Source: Chloroflexota bacterium
GTDB taxonomy: Bacteria > Chloroflexota > Ktedonobacteria > Ktedonobacterales > Ktedonobacteraceae
Length of the DNA stretch: 9,325 bases
Direction of reading: 5' to 3'
Assembly: GCA_005881295.1 (NCBI GenBank)
Contig: VBHS01000391.1
Coordinates: 1-9,325 of the forward strand
Below, piece by piece: positions 1 through 6,306 of this stretch. Made by a program: the position numbers and the translations under genes. The notes below the pieces were generated by a model. It was not told the DNA's origin and did not search any database. It worked only from the letters and a program-made list of their open reading frames with translations. Every line of letters begins with the position of its first letter. Position 1 is the first letter of the stretch.

Positions 1-14
1 AAAGTGAGAAAGCC

Positions 15-1055
15 ATGTCTGCTATGTCCAGGTGCTTCGGCTCACTTTTATTGTCGTCCTGTTGTCTTGTCATACTCCTAACTTCCTGTTCTGCTCACAG
101 TACTGCCTCCGTCTCTCCCCGCCCCCCTGCGGTGGGAACCACCCTCTATACATACCATGGGCATCAGAATGCCATCACCGCCGTGGCGTGGTCTCCCGAC
201 GGAAAGCGTCTGGCTTCTGCCAGCTATGATAAGACGGTGCAGGTGTGGGACCCGGTGACAGGGCATCGCTTCGCGCTCTATCGTGGACATACGAATTGGG
301 TCAGCGCACTAGCCTGGTCACCCAATGGGAAGTATGTGGCTTCTGCCAGTTTTGACAAGACGGTGCAGGTGTGGGACTCCGCAACGGGCAGGCATCTGTT
401 GACCTATCGCGGCCACGCGGACACGGTAACCGCCGTGGCCTGGTCCCCTGACGGAAGTCGCCTGGCTTCTGCCAGCTATGACAAGACGGTGCAGGTGTGG
501 AAGAGCGCCACAGGACAGCCTGTGGTGACCTACCATGGCCACTCCAATTGGGTCACGGCGGTCGCCTGGTCTCCCGACGGGAACCATCTGGCCTCTGCTG
601 ACCTCGATGCCACCGTCCAACTCTGGAAGGCTGCCACCGGTCACGCCCTGTCGACCTACATCGGCCATTCAGGCATAGTGACTGCCATTGCCTGGTCCCC
701 CAATGGCAAGTATCTCGCCTCCGTGGGCTTTGATAAGACCGTGCAAGTCTGGGACCCCGCGACAGACAAAGCCCTTTGGATGTATTGCTGCCATGGATGG
801 GTGAATGGCATCGCCTGGTCCCCTGACGGAAGGTATGTTGCCTCGGCCAACACCAACAAGACCGTCCAGGTACGAGAGAGCATGACGGGCACTCCCACGT
901 TGACCTACAGCAATCATGGCAGCGAAGTGTTAACTGTCGCCTGGTCTCCTGATGGAACACGCATCGCCTCGGGAGATGATGACGGCCTCGTGCGCATCTG
1001 GCAAGCACCTGTGGCCTGTCGGTGCGCTTCTGACAAAAAAGGACAGCGGTTGTAA
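15..1055 (+). CDS. WD40-repeat lipoprotein (single seven-bladed beta-propeller)
   Basis: Predicted secreted, lipid-anchored scaffold protein of 346 residues. The N-terminus has a hydrophobic stretch (about residues 9-22) ending in a lipobox LLTSC, so signal peptidase II should cleave before Cys25 and leave the protein on the outer face of the membrane. After a short Ser/Pro-rich linker come seven WD40 repeats starting at His50. They run 42 residues each (50-91, 92-133, 134-175, 176-217, 218-259), then a 41-residue repeat 6 and a final repeat 301-333. Typical blade features are GH, AWSPDG, LASAS and DKTVQVWD. The strand before repeat 1 (TLYTYHGH) resembles the strand that follows each blade, so it probably closes the ring with blade 7. 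Blade 6 has lost its Trp (VQVRES). An in-frame ATG at 24 is an alternative start, and neither start has a strong ribosome site. WD40 propellers bind partners and are not enzymes; the ligand here cannot be inferred. Confidence 0.93.
   Translation: MSAMSRCFGSLLLSSCCLVILLTSCSAHSTASVSPRPPAVGTTLYTYHGHQNAITAVAWSPDGKRLASASYDKTVQVWDPVTGHRFALYRGHTNWVSALAWSPNGKYVASASFDKTVQVWDSATGRHLLTYRGHADTVTAVAWSPDGSRLASASYDKTVQVWKSATGQPVVTYHGHSNWVTAVAWSPDGNHLASADLDATVQLWKAATGHALSTYIGHSGIVTAIAWSPNGKYLASVGFDKTVQVWDPATDKALWMYCCHGWVNGIAWSPDGRYVASANTNKTVQVRESMTGTPTLTYSNHGSEVLTVAWSPDGTRIASGDDDGLVRIWQAPVACRCASDKKGQRL
211..500 (+). repeat. Near-identical 126-nt-period DNA repeats within the WD40 gene
   Basis: The segments 211-248 and 463-500 differ at one base in 38, and the segment starting at 337 differs from the first at three bases in 40. 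They are spaced exactly 126 nt apart, which is 42 codons or one blade. They encode the LASASYDKTVQVW portion of blades 1, 2 and 3. Later blades are more divergent. Identity at silent positions points to recent blade duplication or gene conversion rather than only selection on the protein. Confidence 0.85.
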
Positions 1056-1107
1056 CTCTGTGCAGATGCAGCCAGGTTTTTCCCTCGCCTCTTGAGAGCC
1101 AGCAGAG
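1056..1107. other. Convergent intergenic gap, no clear terminator
   Basis: This 52-nt gap separates the stop codons of two genes that point at each other. It holds a short run of five T (about 1076-1080) and small self-complementary pieces (TGCAgaTGCA; CTCTtgAGAG), but no stable GC-rich stem directly followed by a T tract on either strand. A weak bidirectional terminator is possible but not supported. Confidence 0.3.
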
Positions 1108-2082
1108 TCATTGCAAGTGCTTGGGCCGGATCAAGATGCACGTGATGGCGCGATATGATGAGAAACGAATGCTCTTCCAGCGGTGGTGCAGGACTTCTTT
1201 AGCTAGAAGAAGCCAGCTGAACAAGGTGGGGATGAGCATAAGAATGATGAGAGGCATGAAACGACGCGAGTCGTGAGCGAAGACAAAGAGCCCCTGAAAC
1301 GGGATGCGTTCAAACGGAGGCGCAGAGGAGAGACCGGTTGCGTCTTGAAGAGCAAACCTGAGGAAAGTGTACCAGGCGATGGTGGGAGCGATCGCCAGGA
1401 GAAAAAGACGAAGCAGGTCGCACCAGCGCTTCTGGAGCAGATACAGAACGAGGTAGCCGAGGGGAAAGAGAATAGCTGTCTCACGGGAGAGCACGGCTAA
1501 GCCCATACAGAGAGCTGCGGCAGTGGGACGTTGCCGCGTCAGCAGAAAGAGTCCCAGACAGATGAAGAGATACGCCAGCGGTTCGGTCGTATCGAAAATA
1601 AAGGCAGTCGCCTGTCCAAAGTAGAGACCAAAGGCGAGACTGAACCAGGGAGACAGGTGCTCTCTGATAAGAAGGCGTGCAAGGAGTTCAGTACCGAGGA
1701 CGATCGCGATGAAGTTGACCAGCAAGAGCATGTACGGAATAAGGTTTTCTTGTCCCAGACTCAAGACAGCGACGAGCAAGGGATAGACAATACGCTGGTA
1801 GCGGTAGGCAGGATGACTGAGAAATGGGGCAGCATGCAGTGGGTCACGAGCTATATAGTAGAAGAACTGACCATCATAACCTCCAGTGCCATGTAGCTCG
1901 TGAAGAGCATATCTCGAACCAATATGGACATAATAGAGCGCATTATGGCCGTGAAGGAGGCAGTCCAGGCCAATAAAGAGCAAATAGATACAAGCAACGA
2001 CATATGCAGGCCGTATGAGTCGAAAGATGGGATGTTGACCAGGAGGCTTTCCCAACCGAGCTACGCGTTCTTCTACTCTCAT
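1108..2082 (-). CDS. Multi-pass membrane protein, GT-C glycosyltransferase-like
   Basis: A 324-residue integral membrane protein with about eight hydrophobic segments (near residues 24-43, 97-110, 115-138, 146-163, 167-182, 186-198, 204-216, 224-243 and 275-294; boundaries approximate). Between the first two segments is an extracytoplasmic loop with GYDGQFFYYIARDP (68-81), followed by RYQRIVYPLL (94-103) and later SRETA (199-203). An acidic motif in the first large loop plus a later Arg-Glu in a membrane segment resembles polyprenyl-phosphate-sugar-dependent GT-C enzymes. That assignment is by architecture and the substrate is unknown. The C-terminus stops soon after the last hydrophobic segment (RPKHLQ) and looks short for a GT-C protein, so 3' truncation is possible. 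The ATG at 2082 has no clear Shine-Dalgarno sequence. The gene lies on the same strand as, and 182 nt downstream of, the PhyH gene. Confidence 0.75.
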   Translation of the reverse strand: MRVEERVARLGKPPGQHPIFRLIRPAYVVACIYLLFIGLDCLLHGHNALYYVHIGSRYALHELHGTGGYDGQFFYYIARDPLHAAPFLSHPAYRYQRIVYPLLVAVLSLGQENLIPYMLLLVNFIAIVLGTELLARLLIREHLSPWFSLAFGLYFGQATAFIFDTTEPLAYLFICLGLFLLTRQRPTAAALCMGLAVLSRETAILFPLGYLVLYLLQKRWCDLLRLFLLAIAPTIAWYTFLRFALQDATGLSSAPPFERIPFQGLFVFAHDSRRFMPLIILMLIPTLFSWLLLAKEVLHHRWKSIRFSSYRAITCILIRPKHLQ

Positions 2083-2088
2083 GGCCCT

Positions 2089-2117
2089 ATTTTAGCAGCG
2101 CGTGCAACTCCCCTAAA
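2089..2117 (-). promoter_or_regulatory. Candidate promoter abutting the membrane-protein start
   Basis: On the minus strand a TAAAAT hexamer (2094-2089) ends six bases before the ATG at 2082. A poor -35 match TTTAGG (2117-2112) lies 17 nt further upstream. A start of transcription about seven bases after the -10 would fall on or next to the ATG, so this would give a leaderless mRNA. That fits the absence of a Shine-Dalgarno sequence. Evidence is only sequence similarity and spacing. Confidence 0.3.
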
Positions 2118-2129
2118 GGGCAGGCACGC
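2100..2129. repeat. Inverted repeat between the PhyH and membrane-protein genes
   Basis: The 6-bp arms GCGTGC (2100-2105) and GCACGC (2124-2129) are perfect complements. Inside them is a second pairing, CCC (about 2110-2112) with GGG (2118-2120). No T tract follows on either strand, so an intrinsic terminator is unlikely. The element overlaps the candidate -35 of the downstream gene and could be an operator or an mRNA hairpin from the upstream gene. Confidence 0.4.
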
Positions 2130-2264
2130 CAGATCAGGAGAGGTCGGTGAGCAGCCTTACAGGACCGTGTCTATCTCCTGCTGCATCGTGTAATGGGAAA
2201 GGGAGGATCAGTGTAAGTTACCGAGAGTTACCCAGACAGAACATTGTTTCACACAGCTCTTCTT

Positions 2265-3038
2265 TTACGTCTCTTCATGCCCTTTGGGCAAGGCGATTGG
2301 ATCAATGCCGCGCAGCATCATCCCCTGCCCGCGAGATTTATGGACCTGCTGAGTGGGTAAGTCGGTGGGATCTCGCATCTGCACAAGCAGCGTGGTGCGC
2401 GCTTCGTGGCTGACGTTGAGCCCCGAACCATGAATGGTCAGATAGCTCAAGAACAGCACATCACCGGCCCTGGCTGGACATGCAAGCGCTGACTCCAGCG
2501 GATACTGCTCTAACGGCAGGTGCCAGCTTCCCTCTGCCTGGTGTTCCAATGGGCCCAGTTTGTGACTCCCCGGCACGACGCACACACATCCCTTCTCAAG
2601 AGGTGCATCATCAAAATGGAAGATGGCCGCCATCATACTCTGGCGCTCATGGGGAAAAAAGGGGTAGTCCTGGTGCAGCGGAAATGGTGATCCCTTCTCT
2701 GGCGGCTTAATGAACATCTTCGTATGGTGGAGCTGCACATTTGGGCTGCCAATGAGATCGGCCGCCGCACCTGTCAGCCGCTCATCCACCAGCAGACGGC
2801 TGAAGGCCGCCGAGTAGAATTGCACATTGTGACAATGCAGAATTGTGGTGTGTTTTGCCTGTGCTACCGTCTTCCTGGCACTTCCCCAGGTCGCATCCAT
2901 GTCCGTATGAATAGAGAGCCGCTGTGCAAGCGCGTGGCACTCTTGTCGCAGCTCCTGGGCTTCCCGTTGTGTGAGGAGCCTCTCCACGAGCAGGTAGCCA
3001 TGTTCCTGATAAAAAGCGACTTGTTCCTTCGTAAGCAT
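2265..3038 (-). CDS. PhyH-family Fe(II)/2-oxoglutarate-dependent dioxygenase
   Basis: A 257-residue soluble enzyme of the phytanoyl-CoA dioxygenase family, which hydroxylates a substrate using O2, Fe(II) and 2-oxoglutarate. The N-terminus (LTKEQVAFYQEHGYLLVERLL) is typical of PhyH. The iron triad is visible: HxD in PLHQDYPFFP (His122, Asp124) and the distal His in TIHGSGLN (His203). Arg214 in HEARTTLL is the likely 2-oxoglutarate carboxylate ligand. VPGSHKLGPL is another common PhyH segment. The ATG at 3038 is preferred because GGAGG (3049-3045) sits six bases before it; an in-frame ATG at 3056 would add six residues but lacks a comparable site. The family acts on many lipids and natural products, so the substrate is unknown. 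The membrane-protein gene downstream on the same strand may be co-transcribed, though the 182-nt gap and a candidate internal promoter argue against tight coupling. Confidence 0.9.
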   Translation of the reverse strand: MLTKEQVAFYQEHGYLLVERLLTQREAQELRQECHALAQRLSIHTDMDATWGSARKTVAQAKHTTILHCHNVQFYSAAFSRLLVDERLTGAAADLIGSPNVQLHHTKMFIKPPEKGSPFPLHQDYPFFPHERQSMMAAIFHFDDAPLEKGCVCVVPGSHKLGPLEHQAEGSWHLPLEQYPLESALACPARAGDVLFLSYLTIHGSGLNVSHEARTTLLVQMRDPTDLPTQQVHKSRGQGMMLRGIDPIALPKGHEET

Positions 3039-3044
3039 GCTGGT

Positions 3045-3049
3045 CCTCC
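3045..3049 (-). promoter_or_regulatory. Shine-Dalgarno site fixing the PhyH start
   Basis: GGAGG on the minus strand, six bases before the ATG at 3038. It lies inside the six-codon extension that would exist if translation began at 3056, so it decides in favour of the shorter protein. Confidence 0.75.
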
Positions 3050-3056
3050 ACTTCAT

Positions 3057-3214
3057 CTCTCTGCTCTCGGGACTGATTGACCGCTGAGATCTCTCCCGTT
3101 CACGGTTCCTCTGCAGGATTATATGCTCATGGGAAAGATCTTACTCCAGCAACTCGTACGCCCCGATGTCGCATGCCACTCCTTGTGGTCGTCTCACCCC
3201 CCGTTGGTCAGTAG
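3057..3214. other. Intergenic junction between PhyH and truncated ispH
   Basis: This 158-nt stretch lies between divergent reading frames. It holds the candidate PhyH promoter but no complete gene. An intact ispH would have its first 30 or so codons here, yet no frame encodes the expected PRGYCYGV-type segment. In the ispH frame the sequence reads PRCRMPLLVVV and is closed by TAG at 3212-3214. In another frame VACHS appears. This may be a decayed, frameshifted remnant, but the match is too weak to rely on. Confidence 0.45.
3118..3123 (-). promoter_or_regulatory. Candidate -10 element for the PhyH gene
   Basis: A perfect TATAAT on the minus strand about 80 bases upstream of the preferred PhyH ATG. 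No good -35 is present at 16-18 nt spacing; the nearest is TGGAGT at 19 nt (3148-3143), so activity may need an activator. It falls in sequence where the missing 5' end of ispH would be expected. Confidence 0.4.
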
Positions 3215-4009
3215 AGATGCCCTTACATCATTGGACAAATTGTGCATAACCGCCACGCCATTGAAGAATTGACCAATCTCGGCGTGATCACCCTCGAAGG
3301 GCCCGATCGCGCAAGTATACTGGAACAGGTTAACGAGGGAACAGTGATCTTCACAGCACACGGCGTATCTCCGCTTGTCAGGCGTAGGGCAAGGGAACAC
3401 GGCCTCAACTGTATCGACGCCACCTGTCCCGATGTTACCGTGACCCATGACCTCGTCCACGAACTGGTGGCAAATGGCTATTACATACTCTACATTGGCA
3501 AGAAGGGACACCCCGAGCCTGAAGGCGTCCTGGGCGAAGTACCCGGTCACATCAGCCTGATAGAAAACGAAGCGGACGTCGACGCGCTGTCACTTACGCA
3601 GGCGCAAGAGGAGAAACTGGCCATCTCCACCCAGACAACGCTTTCCCAGTGGGATACGCGGCGCGTCATCGAGTACATCAAGACCCGTTATCCCCATGCC
3701 GAGGTGCACATCGATATCTGTGCGGCAACGCAGACGCGCCAGGAGGCGGTCGCGGCACAGGCCAGGGGAGCGGATTTGACGATTGTCGTCGGCGATCCCC
3801 GCAGCAACAACACCAACCGTCTCGTACAGGTATCCGAAGAACTGGCAGGTGTGCCAGCAATACGAATCGAGGACCTCTCGCAACTGAACCCCGCGTGGTT
3901 GGAGGGGAAAAAGCGCGTCGCGGTCACCGCCGGTGCCTCGACTCCCAGCCAGTTGACACGCGAGGTGATCCGTTATATTGAACAATACCAACCAGCAACG
4001 CAGCAATAA
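3215..4009 (+). pseudogene. ispH: 5'-truncated ispH (HMBPP reductase, LytB), probably inactive
   Basis: IspH carries out the last step of the MEP pathway, reducing HMBPP to IPP and DMAPP with a [4Fe-4S] cluster. The open frame from GTG 3242 gives 255 residues of the Bacillus-like type. Similarity begins a little earlier, at YIIGQIVHN (from about 3224), directly after an in-frame TAG at 3212-3214. Retained active-site features (numbered from 3242) are His2 of IVHN, His40 of TAHGVSP, Cys62 of DATCPDVT, His90/Glu92 of GHPEPEG, the TQTTLS segment (130-135), Cys160 of DICAATQTRQEA, Ser188 and Asn190 of RSNNTNRL, and Ser233 of TAGASTP. The N-terminal 30-35 residues with the first cluster cysteine (PRGYCYGV region) are missing, and GTG 3242 has no Shine-Dalgarno site. 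With only two of three cluster ligands it should not work as written. The long intact frame suggests a recent break, an assembly error, or residual expression. It lies 40 nt before the next gene. Confidence 0.8.
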
Positions 4010-4036
4010 AGAGATACTACGTCCTTTGTAGGTTTT

Positions 4037-4042
4037 AGAGGT
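4037..4042 (+). promoter_or_regulatory. Shine-Dalgarno site of the 751-residue protein
   Basis: AGAGGT, seven bases before the ATG at 4050, supports that start. No promoter is evident in the 40-nt gap after ispH, so transcription probably comes through or from within the ispH sequence. Confidence 0.6.
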
Positions 4043-4049
4043 AGACAAG

Positions 4050-6305
4050 ATGAAGAAGTTCAGGCAGGAACTGGCGGAATGTACAGAGCAACAACGGGTG
4101 GAAATATATCACCTTTGGGGATTGGATGGCCTTTCCGACAAAGGCCCGCAGAAACGCCCGGACATCCTGCTCAAACGCATTACGGACCCCATCGCCGCGC
4201 GTTTCGTCTGGGAACACCTTACGCCTGACGAACGCCAGGTCTTGTACCGCTTGCTTGGGCATTCGGCCCGCAGCGGAACACCGCGAGATGGCATACTGAA
4301 AAAATCCCAGCTTCCAGCAAAAGCATTTGAAATAATCCTATCTTCCCTCAAACGTCATCTTCTTGTCTGGGAACAGACAGTAAAGGTTTATACTCAACCT
4401 TACTATTACAGCAGAAGTAAGAATACCGCGACAGTCGAAGATGTGGCACAATTATATCCCTTTCAGGAGAGCGCCGAAGCTCTCTATACCGCGGGCAAAG
4501 AAAATTTCTCCGCGAAATCTGACCGCTCACAAATGCCGCTTGAGAAGATTTTGACCGCGAATTATCCCGGTTACGAATTTGATACGCTAACCGGGCGCTA
4601 TGGTCTTAACTCAGGGATGTACTACCCGCGCACGGAAATGCGTTTATTGCTCATAGATGAAATGAAACAACCGAATAGCATCTTTGAGATACTCCAAAAG
4701 CTCCAGCCCGCGCAGCGAGACATGCTCAAGTGGGTGTGTGAGCGAGGTGGCAAAGTGAGCATGCAGGCGCTACGGGAACACACCAGGTATGACGATAACA
4801 CGCTCTTCAACGCTCTCCATCCCTTTGAAGAGTACGCCCTCGCCTTTGATACATTTACAGCGGAGGGACGGGTATTCTTTGTGCCTTCCGATACCTACGA
4901 AAGCATCAAAAAGGCGACCACTATGAAGGGACCTCTCGTAGAGCGCAACGAATTTGTGCCACTGGCTCACCCGCCACAGACCATCCAGGCCGCGGAGCCC
5001 GCTATCTTATACGACATGGCGATTATCACCGGCGCAATCTACCAGCAAACGATAGAGCCAACACAGGCCGGCAAGGTACCCAAGCGTATCGCCACTAAAA
5101 TCCAGCCATTGCTGCATGGGAAACGCCGCCAGCGATACATCGACGAAGATGACTTATACCTGGATATGCTGTTCAACACAGCGCAAGAGCTTGGCTTCAT
5201 TAAACTCTCACGCACATCCGGGGATGGCATCAAGCCGCATTATGAGCCAGGCGCCCAGATGGGAAAGTGGTCAAAGCTGAGTTTGGCAGAACAGGCACAG
5301 CTCTTGCTGGAAAGCTGGACACAAAGCTTCCGTTGGATGGACATAGTAGGAGCAAATTACAGGCAGTGGGACCCTTACACCTGGAATCCAATAAAATCCC
5401 GCAGTTCAATTGCTGAACATTTGCAGGATTGTATCCCCGGACAGTGGTATAGCGTAGCGTCGTTACTGCAAAAAATTTGGGACAAGGATCCCTTCGAGCT
5501 GCGCCCGGTCCACTACAACATCCGGCGAGATAGTAGCAAATCAAGCGTGCTGCGTAGTAAGTGGGATAGCAGCGAGGGAGAATACTATATTGGATTGCTT
5601 TCCTCTTCTCTCTACGAGTTTGGTCTTGTTTCGCTTGGCTACGAGGGCCAGGAATTATCCCAAACCCACGAGGGAAAGAATCCAGTCGCCTTCATGGTGA
5701 CCGACCTGGGCAGCGCCGTCCTCTCCACGCAGAACAAGGCTAAAGCTACAGCGCACACCACTGACTCTTCGCCATCCCAGGCAAACGGTACGCGCTCGCT
5801 GGTCCTGCAGCCCAATTTTGAGCTGCTCTTACTGCACACCGATATGCCGACCCTCTATAGCTTATTGCCGTTTGCGCAGGTGGACCAGGTCAACATGGTC
5901 AGCCGCTTGACGCTGACACGCAATTCGCTGCTGCGAGGAATGGAAGCAGGTCTCGATATCGAGAAAATACTCCATATCCTGGCAGAAGGCAGCCAGAAAG
6001 AAGTGCCACAGAACGTTGCTTATACCCTGCGCGACTGGGTGAAACAGTACAAGGACGTGAAGATTTCGCAGGTAATGCTGTTTGAAGTGTCAAGTGAAGC
6101 GGCCGCGGACGAGATCTTAGCTTCGAGAAATCTCCAAAAATATCATCTACGCAAACTTGGCCCCACTTTACTCATCGCGGGCAACGATGTCAACCTGACC
6201 GATCTCCGGCGCGCATTCGAAAAAGAAGGTGTCGCCGTCCGCATCACGGGTGATATAGTGGCCCGGCCGAACCGCTACGCAACAGCCTCCAGCAGGTATT
6301 ATTGA
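4050..6305 (+). CDS. Helicase-associated (XPB/Ssl2 C-terminal-like) domain protein without ATPase
   Basis: A 751-residue cytoplasmic protein. The C-terminal part (about 582-735) resembles the Helicase_C_3 domain: it opens with SLVLQPNFELLLLHTDMP, followed by a helical stretch around SRLTLTRNSLLRGMEAGLD and VPQNVAYTLRDWVKQY, then an alpha/beta tail (VMLFEVSSEAAADEIL...LLIAGND...). The N-terminal half contains at least two segments that look like winged helices: about 56-108 (TPDERQVLYRLLG ... LKRHLLVWE) and about 222-265 (MLKWVCERGGKVSMQALREH). There is no Walker A or DEAD/DEAH motif, so it is not itself a helicase despite the family name. A nucleic-acid-binding role is inferred from the winged-helix-like regions and the domain's occurrence beside XPB-type helicases in other bacteria. 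No helicase partner is present in this window. Its stop codon lies one base from the stop of the convergent folD-like gene. Confidence 0.8.
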   Translation: MKKFRQELAECTEQQRVEIYHLWGLDGLSDKGPQKRPDILLKRITDPIAARFVWEHLTPDERQVLYRLLGHSARSGTPRDGILKKSQLPAKAFEIILSSLKRHLLVWEQTVKVYTQPYYYSRSKNTATVEDVAQLYPFQESAEALYTAGKENFSAKSDRSQMPLEKILTANYPGYEFDTLTGRYGLNSGMYYPRTEMRLLLIDEMKQPNSIFEILQKLQPAQRDMLKWVCERGGKVSMQALREHTRYDDNTLFNALHPFEEYALAFDTFTAEGRVFFVPSDTYESIKKATTMKGPLVERNEFVPLAHPPQTIQAAEPAILYDMAIITGAIYQQTIEPTQAGKVPKRIATKIQPLLHGKRRQRYIDEDDLYLDMLFNTAQELGFIKLSRTSGDGIKPHYEPGAQMGKWSKLSLAEQAQLLLESWTQSFRWMDIVGANYRQWDPYTWNPIKSRSSIAEHLQDCIPGQWYSVASLLQKIWDKDPFELRPVHYNIRRDSSKSSVLRSKWDSSEGEYYIGLLSSSLYEFGLVSLGYEGQELSQTHEGKNPVAFMVTDLGSAVLSTQNKAKATAHTTDSSPSQANGTRSLVLQPNFELLLLHTDMPTLYSLLPFAQVDQVNMVSRLTLTRNSLLRGMEAGLDIEKILHILAEGSQKEVPQNVAYTLRDWVKQYKDVKISQVMLFEVSSEAAADEILASRNLQKYHLRKLGPTLLIAGNDVNLTDLRRAFEKEGVAVRITGDIVARPNRYATASSRYY

Positions 6306-6306
6306 T

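Noticed and set aside
4..13. The 10-mer GTGAGAAAGC occurs before the WD40 start (4-13) and before the TPR start (7794-7803)
   Set aside because: A shared 10-mer is expected by chance many times in 9 kb; both probably reflect weak ribosome-site composition, not a regulon.
1056..1107. Intrinsic terminator between the convergent WD40 and membrane-protein genes
   Set aside because: Only 4-bp stems are found and none is directly followed by a T run.
1273..2193. Several plus-strand frames (75-121 codons) opposite the membrane-protein gene
   Set aside because: They are rich in charged residues as expected from the complement of hydrophobic codons and carry no domain; shadows of the minus-strand gene.
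3590..4048. A 152-codon minus-strand frame overlapping ispH
   Set aside because: It is antisense to conserved IspH motifs and shows no family resemblance.
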